From Sipunculus nudus (lineage: Eukaryota > Annelida > Sipuncula > Golfingiida > Sipunculidae), in contig CM049313.1 of NCBI GenBank assembly GCA_026874595.1, positions 63,492,159 through 63,556,158 of the forward strand: DNA of 64,000 nucleotides. The letters are read 5' to 3'. Made by a program: the position numbers and the translations under genes. Below the pieces are notes generated by a model. It did no database searches and had not been told where the DNA came from. It saw only the letters and a program-made list of their open reading frames with translations. Positions 24,985-37,312 of this stretch are shown in pieces; the first letter of the stretch is position 1; every line of letters starts with the position of its first letter.

Positions 24985-27900
24985 GTCAGAAGAGCTCTAG
25001 GAGCTAATACTGAGAATATCAGGTTAAGAAGCAGAGACAGAGGATCATATTGAGGAGCAGAGATTGAGAGGATCAGATTTAGGAACAGAGACTGAGTGGA
25101 TCAGATTGAGAAACAGAGACTGAGAGGATTAGATTAAGGAACAGAGACTGAGAGGATCAGATTGAGGAACAGAGACTTTGAGGATCAGATTAAGGAACAG
25201 AGACTGAGAAGAGCAGATTGAGGAACAGAGACTTTGGGGATCAGATAGAGGAGCAGAGACTGAGAAGATCAGATTGAGGAACAGAGACTAAGAGGATCAG
25301 ATTGAGGAACAGAGACTGAGAGGATCAAATTAAGGAACAGAGACTGAGAAGATCAGATTGAGGAACAGAGACTTTGAGGATCAGATAGAGGAGCAGAGAC
25401 TGAGAAGATAAGATTGAGGAACAGAGACTGAAAGGATCAGATTGAGAAGCAGAGACTGAGAGGATCAAATTGAGGAGCAGAGACTTTGAGGATCATTTTG
25501 AGGAGCAGAGACTGAGAGGATCAGATTGAGGAACAGAGACTGAGAGGATCAGATTGAGGAACAGCAACTGAGAGAATCAGATTGAGGAACAGAGACTGAG
25601 AGGATCAGGTACAGAGGAGGAGACTGAGGAACTCAGGTTTATAGGAAAGCCTGAGGTGATCAGGTCAAGGAGTAAACACTGAGGAGATCAGGTTACAGAG
25701 CAGACATTATGGAAATCAGGTTACAGAGCAGACATTGAGATCAGGTTACAGGGCAGACATTGAGGAGATATGGTTACAGAGCAGACACTGAGGTGATCAG
25801 GTTACAGAGCAGACACTGAGGACACAAAGTTTAGCAGCAGACATTGAAGATATCAGGTTATGGAGCAGACATTGAGATGAGGTTACAGAGCAGACATTGA
25901 GGAGATCAGGTTACAGAGCGGACATTGAGGACACAAAGTTTAGCAGCAGACATTGAAGAGATCAGGTTACAGAGCAGACATTGAGCTCAGGTTACAGAGC
26001 AGACTTTGAGGAGATATGGTTACAGAGCAGGCACTGAGGAGATCAGGTTACAGAGCAGACATTGAGATCAGGTTACAGAGCAGACATGGAGGAGATCAGG
26101 TTACAGAGCAGACATTGAGGAGATCAGGTTACAGAGCAGACATTGAGGAGATCAGGTTACAGAGCAAACATTGAGGATATCAGGTTACAGACCAGACATT
26201 GAATTCAGGTTACAGAGCAGACATTGAGGACACAAGGTTTAGCAGCAGACATTGAAGAGATCAGGTTACAGAGCAGACATTGAGATCAGGTTACAGAGCG
26301 GACATTGAGCAGACCAGGTTACAGAGCAGACATTGAGATCAGGTTACAGTGCAAACATTGAGGAGATCAGGTTACAGAGCAGACATTGAGGAGATCAGGT
26401 TACAGAACAGACATTGAGATCAGGTTACAGAGCAGAAATAAGATAGATCACGTTACAGAGCACAAATAAGAGAGATCAGGTTACAGAGCAGACACTGAGG
26501 ATATCAGGTTACGGGGCAGACACTGAGGATATCAGGTTGCAGGGCAGACACTGAGGATATCAGGTTGCGGGGCAGACACTGAGGAGATCAGAATAAGGGG
26601 CAAAAACTGAGAATATCAGGTTACAGAACAGACATTGAGGAGATCAGGTTACAGAGCAGACATTGAGGAGATCAGGTTACAGAGCAATCATTGAGGATAT
26701 CAGGTTACAGACCAGACATTGAATTCAGGTTACAGAGCAGACATTGAGGACACAAGGTTTAGCAGCAGACATTGAAGAGATCAGGTTACAGAGCAGACAT
26801 TGAGATCAGGTTACAGAGGGGACATTGAGCAGACTAGGTTACAGAGCAGACATTGAGGAGATCAGGTTACAGTGCAGACATTGAAGAGATCAGGTTACAG
26901 AGCAGACATTAAGGAGATCAGGTTACAGAACAGACATTGAGATCAGGTTACAGAGCAGAAATAAGAGAGATCAGGTTACAGAGCAGAAATAAGAGAGATC
27001 AGGTTACAGAGCAGACACTGAGGATATCAGGTTACGGGGCAGACACTGAGGATATCAGGTTGCAGGGCAGACACTGAGGATATCAGGTTACAGAACAGAC
27101 ATTGAGATCAGGTTACAGAGCAGAAATAAGAGAGATCAGGTTACAGAGCAGACATTGAGGAGATCAGGTTACAGAGCAGACATTGAGGAGATCAGGTTAC
27201 AGAACAGACATTGAGATCAGGTTACAGAGCAGAAATAAGAGAGATCAGGTAACGGAGCAGAAATAATAGAGATCAGGTTACAGAGCAGACACTGAGGATA
27301 TCAGGTTACAGGGCAGACACTGATGATATCAGGTTGCGGGAAAGACACTGAGGATATCAGGTTGCGGGGCAGACACTGAGGAGATCAGATTAAGGGGCAA
27401 AAACTGAGGATATCAGGTTACAGAACAGACATTGAGATCAGGTTACAGAGCAGACATTGAGGAGATCAGGTTACAGAGCAGACATTCAGGAGATCAGGTT
27501 ACAGAGCAGACATTGAGGAGATCAGGTTACAGAGCAGACATTGAGGAGATCAAGTTACAGAACAGACATTTAGATCAGGTTACCGTGCAGAAATAAGAGA
27601 GATCAGGTTACAGAGCAGAAATAAGAGAGATCAGGTTACAGAGCAGACACTGAGGATATCAGGTTACGGGGCAGACACTGATGATATCAGGTTGCGGGAA
27701 AGACACTGAGGATATCAGGTTGCGGGGCAGACACTGAGGAGATCAGATTAAGGGGCAAAAACTGAGGATATCAGGTTACAGAACAGACATTGAGATCAGG
27801 TTACAGAGCAGACATTGAGGAGATCAGGTTACAGAGCAGACATTCAGGAGATCAGGTTACAGAGCAGACATTCAGGAGATCAGGTTACAGAGCAGACACT

Positions 27901-28045
27901 GAGGAGATAAGTTTAAGGGGCAAAAACTGAGGATATCAGGTTACGGGGCAGACACTAAAAGAGATCAGATTAAGGGGCAGACATTAAGGAGATGAGGTTA
28001 TGCAGCAGAGAATGATGGGCTGCTTTCAGAAACAGAGCCTGAGAA
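24985..28045. repeat. 28-bp minisatellite array, about 3 kb
   Basis: Roughly 110 units. Left of about 25640 the units carry ATCAGATTGAGGAACAGAG. To the right they carry ATCAGGTTACAGAGCAGAC, with GGTTGCGGGGCAGACACT variants and a 25-bp form lacking one GAG. The + strand is strongly purine-rich. Rare variants recur at fixed offsets: GACACAAGGTTTAGCAGC at 26229 and 26749 (520 bp), and TGATGATATCAGGTTGCGGG at 27321 and 27679 (358 bp), showing block duplications. No long open frame runs through it. Confidence 0.97.
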
Positions 28046-28370
28046 GTTCAGGTTTAGACTTGTTTCATTATGTCAAATTCACTACATAAAGTTTCTTGAT
28101 TTCAGTAAACAATACTGTCAAGTTACACCTGCTTATGTGACACATCACACCTCTCAAAAATTTTCTGACCATCCCTTTAACTTTAACACAATGTTTTTTT
28201 CCTGCATTGTATACAAATATGTACATATTTTCTTTTTGGGTGTTAAGGGCACCATTTGTGACTGTGTTGGAAATAACATTTATTATATCCCCATTGTGCC
28301 ATGCAGACACTTTGATGCTGATGAGTTCACTGACCTCCCACATAAAGTGTTGTTACCTTATTTAATATAC

Positions 28371-28425
28371 CTTGCATACTATACCTTGCATACTATACCC
28401 TGCATAATATACCTTGCATTTATAA
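28371..28425. repeat. Short tandem repeat, 13-14-bp unit
   Basis: About four copies of ATACCTTGCATACT with small changes. Confidence 0.8.
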
Positions 28426-28461
28426 ACTGTGCATACTTGTGCAACAGGTAAGTCCAAGGGA

Positions 28462-28641
28462 ACTGTGAAACCTCAAAATTATGACCATCAATAGAACCTC
28501 AATAAATTGGTCACATTTTCAAGGTAGTCGTCTAAACAAGTTCTTATATAAAGAGCATGAAAGGAATTAGAACCATTAACAAATGGTTGTTATTTTGAGG
28601 TGGTCATTGAACAGAGATGGTCTTTAGGTGAGGTTTTACTG
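28462..28641. mobile_element. Probable pogo-like MITE
   Basis: The left end CTGTGAAACCTCA and right end TGAGGTTTTACTG form imperfect inverted termini, with TA after the right end. Internal GGTCAC and GGTGGTC blocks resemble other pogo-type MITEs here. About 180 bp, no coding capacity. Confidence 0.45.
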
Positions 28642-28649
28642 TAAAACCC

Positions 28650-29165
28650 TATTAGGTACAAACAAATACTAATAAACAAAGCATGGATTGTGATAATACA
28701 ATAATATAATATCTGTGAGGAGCTTAGGTAATATTCAATTATTGGCAAGATGTATTGTTTATTACATGAGAATCCAAAAAAAAGCATGGATACACGTGCT
28801 ACCAGGAACACTGGTGGCAGGTGCAGTTGGGATTTACTGGCAGCCTGAGATGATATATCAAATATTATACGAATGTCTTTTACATTTACAATAATGGTAC
28901 AAAAGCAGCCCTATTCCAGCCAAATGTTAGGTCAACCAAAGTAACCAAACGTGAATGAATGTTCAATTGATTTTGGTTGCTACCCATCCATAACTATTAG
29001 TCCAATAGCAATGCAATCCAATCAACCGTTTTACCAAATATGATTGAAATAGGATAATATTATTCAAGTTATCATTTGGAAATCAATGTATCACCAACTG
29101 TGGTTGATGGACTGTCAAAGGGCAAGACCAACAATCCAAAATTATCCAAACTATTAGAAAAGATA
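28650..29165. other. Intronic sequence, nothing recognised
   Basis: No supported exon or element. Confidence 0.5.
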
Positions 29166-29169
29166 ACTA

Positions 29170-29500
29170 CAGTAAAACCTAGAATATCCGAATGGATTGG
29201 GGGGCATAAAATGTGTTCAGATAATTGAGGTTACGGAAATGCTAAGTCGGTCATTTGTCAAAAAGTAAACTGTTGATATGTATGTTGGGCATATCATTAT
29301 CAACGTTCCTCAATTATGCTAATACTGGCTAACAGTAACCTTACCTCATCAGATATTTTTTAATAAGCATTAATTTTATTTTCTTTTCAAAAGCAGTGGA
29401 GCATTTTAATAGCAGTAACTTTTGGTTTCCTGACTTTAAATTTTGGAAAAACAAATTTATGGAAAAAAATAAGAGGTACAGAAATTCGGAGGTACTATTG
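29170..29500. mobile_element. Probable pogo-like MITE, 331 bp
   Basis: TA precedes CAGTAAAACCTAGAATATCC, and the right end AGGTACTATTG is followed by TA. The right terminus in reverse (CAATAGTACCTCCGAAT) aligns imperfectly with the left. No transposase frame. Confidence 0.45.
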
Positions 29501-29731
29501 TATTGTACCAAATCTGAATGAAACTATATATTTAAAAAAAAATAGAAATGAGTTGACAGATAGACAGACATACATCAGGGTGACACACAGGGATAGGCGG
29601 ACACATTTAACAAAATCTGTGTCCACACTTCTTAAGTTGAAATCAGGTGAAAAATAATGGGGTTTTATGCTACTGGTAATTGTATAAATGGTAGAAAACA
29701 TACTTCTGAACATTTAGATGAATGGCCTATT

Positions 29732-29752
29732 CCCCCCCCCCCCCCCCCCACC
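29732..29752. repeat. Poly-C tract
   Basis: An essentially uninterrupted C run with one A near its end. Confidence 0.9.
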
Positions 29753-29759
29753 CCTGTCT

Positions 29760-31210
29760 GACCTGGTCTATTAACTGGTTGTTCATGACTACCCTTGAGC
29801 AAAAACAGAGTAAACTGTTTATAAACTATGAAGCTTTGCAGGTGCCAGAACACTTGAAGGGCCAGGGACTGTTTATGAAAAGTTTACCTATGTTTGTTTC
29901 AAATTCACACTGATTCGCCAAGCAACTTCCTGCTTGCAAGCCTGGCTTTTCTTTCACTTCAATGCCACCCTTTAACCATCTATTACATCACTATTTTTTA
30001 CATATTTTTAAAACCATGTTTGTTTGGTTAAATTTATTGATTTTACCTATAGTATATTTTGATTATAACTCTCAATCTTAAGTCAATAGCCTGCTGGTGG
30101 CTTTTAGTCAAAAGAATGATGATGAAGACAATATGAAAAGGATGATGTGTTATCATTAAGCCTTTTAAATATCAGGTTTTCCATATGCTTGACTGGAACA
30201 CTCAAAAGGCACTGAAGGGCCTAATGAAATCAAGGCTCAGCCAATCTTAACCCTAGTTTTCCAAGACATGTGTAACAAATTTCAGTATTTTATTAAATTA
30301 AAATCCTTTTCTAACTAGTCTGATGCCTTGATTACATAGAAATAGGTAAAATCAAAGGCAACATTTCCAAAAAAGGAATCCACATATTCTGATAATATGC
30401 TTTATGTAGAAACTAATAAATGCAAAGGTAGCAAAATTCAAGGACTTTAATTATTTTTTCAAAGCCTGGATATTAGCATTAAATTTTAAGTTCTTTTCAC
30501 ATTTTCAGGGATCCATACCCACCTTGTTATTTATACATCAAATCTCAAGCTTCTGTGGAAATTCGACCAATTTGTAGTGGAGGATATGGATGGGACTAGA
30601 TTCATGTAATTAGTTCTGATGTACAAACGTTAAAATGAAGTTGTGTGGGCTGCACAAGGTGGTAAGTGGGCAGTAGCATGCATCAGATTGGAAAAAAAAA
30701 ACCCTTCCATCGTATTTCAGAATGTACAGAACACTATGACGCAAGCAGCACCCAGGCAGCCACACTGAGTAGCTGCAAATGCTCATGTAGTGGTTTTTGT
30801 CATTTGCCATAAGCCTGCAAAATGAGGTATTCTAGTTACATCATACATCATTTAGTTTGAAAGGGTTTCCCACATGTTATATTACAAACAGATCTTCAAA
30901 TGTTTTACGAGAGTAAAATGAATTTTAATACTGCTCAATCAATCATTAACCATTTTTTTTATGTATGAAGATTTACAGATATCATAATATTCAAAAATGA
31001 CATTCAAGACTGCAGACTTTAATTTACAGATTTGTTATTAAATCAGAAAAATAAACAAAATGCACTCATTTATTAACATGTCTGTAATGTTCATCAAATA
31101 TTCTATATTTTACACTTTTATGATAATCAGAAAGTGAAAGACAAAAGCAAATAGATCCTGTTGAGCAGAGATTGATGGTTGCTATTTTCAGTTTGTACCA
31201 GCCAGTTTGT
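29760..31210. other. AT-rich intron, nothing recognised
   Basis: Short open frames only. No splice-paired exon and no element termini. Confidence 0.5.
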
Positions 31211-31730
31211 TTAATACACATCAAACCTTATGAACCATGACAAGACAGTCCATTATAAGGTGGACCCTCACCATAGTCAGTCCCTCTGGACGTTTCTGTG
31301 GTCTGTATAATGGAAGCCAAAAACAGCCGAAATAGCCGAGACACTCCAAGCCAGAGATCCTAATGGCCATGGCAACCTTTAAAGCACACTATCTCCGGCT
31401 TGGTCCAGAAACTGGCAAGGTGATGTTATATGTCATCATTAAGACTCAAAAACAGAATAAAAAGCACTCATTCACTTAAAATATTTTTTAAGGTGCCCAT
31501 GGCTCGACTATGGGGTAGATGGTAACAACAATATGATATAGAATTATGTGTTAGTTAATCCTTCTAGATTTCTGGTTGTATATAAAGGGAATAATTCAAA
31601 CAGAAGTAAGTCATAAGTTAGAAAGAAAATATGAAGCTCTGTAGAAATTTACTTATTTGCCTGAAATGATTAAGCTCTGTCAGGGTTTGAAGTGAGGACC
31701 CCTTATCTATGAATTAAGTCAAGCTTGCGG
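31211..31730. other. Intron with a possible decayed MITE fragment
   Basis: At 31220-31310, phrases such as AAACCTTATGAACC and GGTCTGTATAATGGA resemble pogo-type MITE interiors, but no paired ends are visible. The rest is unremarkable. Confidence 0.3.
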
Positions 31731-31731
31731 G

Positions 31732-32517
31732 GTACGGACAAAAGCCCCCCCGGACAAAAGCCCCCCCGGTCGAAAGCCCCCCCGGTCGAAAGCCCCCCGG
31801 ACAAAAGCCCCCCTACCTTAATGATAAAGAGGACAAAAGCCCCCCCCCCCCAAAAAATGTTTTTTTTTTATAACTATTAAAGGTAACTTTGAGTCCCTTG
31901 AAGTAATGAATCAATTTATATTACCAATATATAAGGTAACTACACAAACAATTCTGTAAATTTTATTTATCACTGGTGAAAACCTGCAAGAGTGCAGAAG
32001 TAATACTGTGCAATAGTAACTAATGAGTCCCTTGATGTCAACTAAGCAGTAGTTAACATATATGTATATATACACAGTTAAAGAATCTAGAGCTTTATAA
32101 TGAAGCCACTCCTTCAATAATCATTCAGGTGAAACAGGTCCTGTGAAACTGTCCCATGGGAGTGGTTTCCTAATTAACAGATAATTTAGACCATTTATGT
32201 TGTTATTAGTATCAGTTTTAGTACCCTAACAATTTACTAGTGTGGGTCAGGTAATAATGTAAAGTATAGATTGATATTTCTATTGTTAACTATAAGATAT
32301 ATTGTAAGTATGAATTTGAATGTAATTAAATAATTATATGAGATAACACACATTGTCTGTATTTACATTATATATTCATAGATATAGATATAAATATATT
32401 GGAGGGGGGCTTTTGTCCTCTTTATCATTAAGGTAGGGGGGCTTTTGACCGGGGGGGCTTTTGTCCGGGGGGGCTTAATACTGGGGGGGCTTTTCACCAG
32501 GGGGGCTTTTGACCTAC
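31732..32517. mobile_element. 786-bp TIR element with C-rich repeated termini
   Basis: The left terminus holds five to six copies of GGACAAAAGCCCCCCC or GGTCGAAAGCCCCCCC, then CTACCTTAATGATAAAGAGG. The right terminus is the inverted counterpart (CCTCTTTATCATTAAGGTAG, then GGGGGGCTTTTGTCC copies). The innermost 45 or so bases of the arms are perfectly complementary. About 550 bp of AT-rich, non-coding interior lies between. No clear target duplication. It is a non-autonomous, MITE-like or foldback-type element of unknown superfamily. Confidence 0.8.
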
Positions 32518-33024
32518 ATCCTTTCCAAAACATTTTGAGTATTCACACAACCATTTCAAACCTTTGCTAACTAATAAACTAAAGTCTGCTGGAAGTGTTT
32601 GGGAGGTGGATTTTAAGTCTTGTCACTGGTAAAACCAAAATGTTTCGTGTCTGTTCATGGTTTATGAATCAGAGTTGGGTCCGAGTACTTTTTAAGTACT
32701 CGAGTACGAGTACTGAGTACTTTAAAAGTACTCGATAACAGGGATGAGTACTTTTGCACTTTTTTCAAAAGTACTCGAGTATGAGTACTGAGTACTCATG
32801 AGTACTCAAATGAGTACTTTTTGGTAACCAAACTTGTTTAATGATGTATTAAATTAAATATATTCTCAGAAAATTAAAAATATTTTTATAAATGAAAACC
32901 CTAGACAAAATAAAAATATATACAATGTTGTGTTATGGTTAATCAAAATACTGAGGCGAAATGCAAACTCTAGGGCATATAAACAGGTCATATACAGCTG
33001 AAAATATATCAAAGCATTAACTTA

Positions 33025-33303
33025 TTAAAGGAGTAGGTTTGCATTGTCATCTTCGACTTCACCATTATTGCATATAGGACAAACCCTTTCTTCAATTTTT
33101 AGTTTCCTATATTGTTTTGTAACGTCATCTTTAATATTTTGAAATCTGCCATTTCTATTTTCAGTGGTTTTGAATCTGTTTTGAATCTTATCACATGACG
33201 GGGATTTTGTATATCTTATAATATATAATATTACAATTGATAGAAAAGAAATTTGAATTAGTAATGGTAAAAGTACCCCTAGTAATAGAATAATAGCTAT
33301 CAC
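33025..33303 (-). pseudogene. Possible LINE C-terminal zinc-knuckle fragment
   Basis: The 92-codon minus-strand frame ends with YRKLKIEERVCPICNNGE then VEDD. This resembles the cysteine-rich C-terminus of non-LTR retrotransposon ORF2 proteins (C-x2-C, then VED/E-x-H). The expected His and final Cys are not visible before the stop. It lies inside the hAT element. If real, it is a broken remnant; the N-terminal half is a hydrophobic stretch I do not recognise. Confidence 0.35.
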
Positions 33304-33399
33304 TTTTCTATTACAACCCTAGGCTAACACATCTGATGAATTTAGGTTTTGTTTGATTAGGTTGATAGAGCATAATGAAGGGATCAGTGTAGTGTAATT

Positions 33400-33600
33400 A
33401 GTTAATGCTGGGTGGTTTCATGGTCCAGTGGGCACTGGACAGAAGGTTATGGCTTGAGGTTAACCCCTGGTTCTCATTGTTGATTCATTAAGTAGGCTTG
33501 GTCATTAAACATTGGAGAAGTCCTTTGTGAGCATACACAGTATGTTGGGCAAGTTATTGTCAGCTGATAGTAGAATGTGATGCCAAAGCCTATGTTGTAG
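33400..33600 (+). repeat. Possible degraded tRNA-SINE inside the hAT element
   Basis: TGGTCCAGTGGGC resembles a pol III A box, and GAGGTTAACCCC about 35 bases on is a poor B box. No target duplication was found. Confidence 0.2.
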
Positions 33601-33928
33601 AAGCTACGGGGTGTATGGTCTGATAGTCACAGCTTTTCATGGGCCAATCAGTTGACAGTCAACAGTTGAGTCTAAGTTGTGCCACAGACTGTGTACAGAG
33701 CTCATCAAAGACTGCAATTCCCACTGAAAATCTGCTAAACCTACACTCACATCTAGTTTCATATGTAAATTAATTCAAGCTTGATTAGCCCAGTCCCCAG
33801 AGCTCTGCTGGATTTATGTTATGATGAACAGGTTCTGAGTATATTTATTTGTATTGAATTGTGGCAAATCTTAACTTTTTTATTTTGGGATCTTTCAAAA
33901 ATTAATTTTTTTTCTCTTAAAATATAAC

Positions 33929-33931
<3 letters not shown>

Positions 33932-33977
<46 letters not shown>
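33932..33977. repeat. (TA)n microsatellite
   Basis: Uninterrupted alternating TA inside the hAT element. Confidence 0.97.
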
Positions 33978-33980
<3 letters not shown>

Positions 33981-34894
33981 TTTGCTGATTTAATGTTTTA
34001 TTGAACACTGTTGTACTTATCTTGCTAGAAATATATAATGCTGTACGCATGTAAACATGAATTGCATAAATATATAAATAATAATATAGTTCAATTTATT
34101 TATATTTTATTTAAAATAAAAGTGTTAGTATTAGTAAAAGAAGCAAAGTAATAGAAGTAGTTATCAATGCTGTTATAGTTTCAGTTATAGTAACAGATGG
34201 ATTACTTTAAGTACTATTATATATGATATTATATATGTTATATATTATATATATATCTTTCCATAATATTCTATAATAAACTATTACTTATATAATAAAA
34301 TTAGATGGAAGTTTATTTAGAAAAATATGAAATACCCTAAAGTACTCATGTCATAAAAGTACTCATGTGAGTACCGAGTACTTTCAAAGTACTCGAGTAC
34401 AAGTACGAGTACTTTTGTGATTTTTAAAAAGTACTCGAGTACTGAGTACTAAACAAGGCCTACAGGCCTAATGCAAACCTGTGCATTGGGAAATACACCA
34501 GGTATAATGCTTCAATGCTGGACCATTACTTTTCATGTATATGAACAATGCAAGTACTAACTATTTTGAATATGAAACAATTACACAAAGATCACTGCTG
34601 AAATTCTGGCATGGGTGCACACAACACAAAAATGATTGTAGCTGGCACCACCAGTCTTGTATACAACAAAGCTATCAGAGATATATACATATGCCCAATT
34701 TCAGACTGATATATCAAACCCCTCCTGAGAAAACGCAGGGACACAAACTGTGCAAAAGTCATTGTAGGTGGCGACACCTGTCTTGTGATTGAGAAAGCCA
34801 TCAAAGACACATAGACAGGTCATTATATTAGGCCAATACATCAAACTTACCTTGAGTCTGATGCATGGGGCTGACCAGGCTTAGCTGAGAAAGG

Positions 34895-35480
34895 CAGTTG
34901 CCCCGAGTGAACTGTGACAAATTGCTTGCTCATGCTACTGCACTGAGTGAACTCATGACCTGCACCTGGCTAGACTGAGTAAACTTTTGACTTGTACCTG
35001 GCTGCACTGAGTGAACTCTTGACCTGTTGCATAATCTGGCACAGTTGGCAGTCTGCCAAAGCTATAAATAGATCCAGGCTGAACTTTGGTGCCAAATCTG
35101 ATGCAGTGGGCAGTCTACAACTGCTATATATAGAATGCAGCTAATGCACAGAGTGAACTCCTGACCTATACCTGGTTGCACTGAGTGAACTCTTGACCCG
35201 TTGCCTAATCTGAAATAGTAGCCACACCATTGCATAAGCTCTCAGATTGGCTCCACATGCAGCCCTGAGGGGCATGACACACATAAGGTGATCACATGAT
35301 ACTCATGAGTTGATCACATGCTACCAATGAGGTGATCACATGGTGCCCATGAGGTGTTCACATGTTACCCATGAGGTGATCACATTCCTTGTGCTTGGCT
35401 GCACTGATTGAACTCTTGACCTATATCTGGCTGCACTGAATGAACTCTTGATCTGTTGCCAAATCTGAAACAGTTGGCAG
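34895..35480. repeat. Tandem CACTGAGTGAACTC repeats within the element
   Basis: GCACTGAGTGAACTCTTGAC followed by CTGTACCTGGCT recurs irregularly at about 33-bp spacing or multiples of it. 35286-35390 holds a 22-bp subarray, ATGAGGTGATCACATG plus a variable tail. Confidence 0.75.
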
Positions 35481-36769
35481 TTTCTCAACCTATTTAAAAT
35501 TACAGACACAATCTTGGCCTGTTGGTAAATCTGTTTACACATACTGAAAGACTTTGGCTAAAATACTTTTTAATCTTTTATATCATACTTGAACCATTCA
35601 AACAAACTTGTAAGATATGATGTAAAAGATTATTTATGTGAAATACTGAACAATTTGGCTTGACAGTTTCGTCTGAGAAGATTTTTAAAGGTTTTTAAAT
35701 TTTTTTCTCATTAAATTCTAAGAAAATGCAGAGTTTTTCAGATGGCTTATTTTTTACATTACATTTCATGATGCTAGCTCCAGTCGTTTTCGAATAGTAT
35801 GGGTTAACTTACAGAAGATGGACTATGGATGCCGCCACAACATCAAATTAGCTCACAGGCTCACTAAAAATTACTACAGATGCATATTGAATGCAAAATT
35901 ATAATACAGATACATCTCACTGATGGCAAAATCTTGAATTAAGTTGAGTTTGGATACCAATTATTTATAATCTATGTATAGCCGTCTTTATATACCCACA
36001 GAGAGCTGTATACCTGTGATTGTTAACATTGCCTGGTATGAAGAATATCTAAAATCATAAATCTACATTTTTTAAAAGCTTTTAAAAAACATTCTTGTCA
36101 ATATTAACCATAGATAACCTGAAATCTGAAGGTCTAGAGGCATGATGTAAGGGATGCTGATAAACTGGTGTTAGGCTAGATGAATCTGCTTTACACAGCT
36201 ACCATATATGGTAAAATGACTTAATTCAATCTTTATAATTCAGCCATAATTCATTCTTGTGAACCATAAAAGATAATCATTATAAGAATTATTCAGGGGA
36301 CTATTCTTGTAAAATATTAAACAAATTGGCCTTAGTGGCGTCAGTCTAAAAATGTTTTGCAGGTTAATAACTCATATGGGAAAATACAGCAAAATGGCTA
36401 AGTTAAGCTACCCATAACTCAGCCAAAAATCACTGAACCAAAACCATTTGAACAAACTTGAATTATCAACATCTAAGGATAATTAATGTGTGAGATCTAA
36501 GACTTTGGCCCAGTGGTTTTTGAGAAGAAGATTTTTGTAGCCACTTAGCTAAAATGGGCTGTTATGGTATATGACTAAATTCAGCTTCCCATAACTTAGC
36601 CAAAAGTCACTGAACTGATACCATTTGAACAAACTTCAGAAAGCACTACCCTAGGATCATTTCTGTGCTATATTAAACAATTTGGCCATATCGTTTCAGA
36701 GAAGAAGTTATTTGTAGCTGTCAGTATGATAGGGGCACTGATAAACCCTGTACAAGAAAGGCCGATGCA

Positions 36770-36781
36770 GGTGGCGCCACC
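36770..36781. repeat. GGTGGCGCCACC palindrome
   Basis: A perfect 12-bp palindrome. The same element has one-mismatch and weaker forms at 34768 (GGTGGCGACACC) and 34641 (GCTGGCACCACC). Confidence 0.9.
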
Positions 36782-37312
36782 AATACCTCAATTGAAGATA
36801 TGACTCGTGACCAACATTGGCATAAAATTTGGTGATTATAGCTCCAGCCGTTTCTAAGATTGTAATTTTAGTATGCTTTTTTGGACAGATGACTAAGTTC
36901 AACTAGCTGTAACTCAGCCAAAACTCACCGAACTTAAACCATTCAAACAAATTTGAGAGAGATTGTTCCAAGGATCATTTCTGTGAAATATTGGACAATA
37001 TGGCTGAACAGTTTTGGAGAAGAAGATTGTTAAAGCTTTTTAAGCTTTTTCCCTATAAAATCTATGAAAATGCAGTTAGCCAAAAAATAAGCAAAATCCG
37101 ATGGAGTTTTTTAGATGACTACTTTTTTGCATAAAATTTCGTGATGCTAACTCTTGCCGTTTTCAAGTTAGTATGGGTTAACGTACAGACGACGGACAAC
37201 GGACGCCGGACGACGCCACACCATCGCATAAGCTCACAGGTTCGCTAAAAAAGTACTCATGAGTACAAGTACTATGAGTACGAGTACTTTTGGACCCAAC
37301 TCTGTTATGAAT

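Larger units (their letters stand above)
34453..37247 (+). mobile_element. Hairpin-ended element inserted in the hAT
   Basis: The left end AACAAGGCCTACAGG resembles the 5' ends at 43693, 45350 and 47731 (AACAAG-GACC-ATGGGTCA). The right end has GACGGACAACGGACGCCGG, then AGCTCACAGGTTCGCTAA, a decayed form of the family's 3' hairpin and CTAA end. It splits the hAT's right subterminal GTACTC repeats, so it arrived later. The core has tandem blocks of about 178 bp (CCATAACTCAGCCAAAA...GAACAAACTT), copies of the GGTGGCGCCACC box and two short repeat arrays. No coding frame was recognised. Confidence 0.65.
32670..37304. mobile_element. hAT-type DNA transposon with 8-bp target duplication
   Basis: The ends are CAGAGTTGGGTCC (32670) and GGACCCAACTCTG (37292-37304), perfectly inverted. 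TTATGAAT flanks both sides (32662-32669 and 37305-37312), the 8-bp duplication expected of hAT elements. Subterminal regions are packed with GAGTACT and AGTACTC copies (32682-32815, 34341-34450, 37251-37290). No hAT transposase was recognised, so it is non-autonomous. About 2.8 kb of the span is a later insertion (34453-37247). Confidence 0.85.

Noticed and set aside
24985-28045. CRISPR-like array
   Set aside because: Units are contiguous with no unique spacers, and the context is an animal intron. It is a minisatellite.
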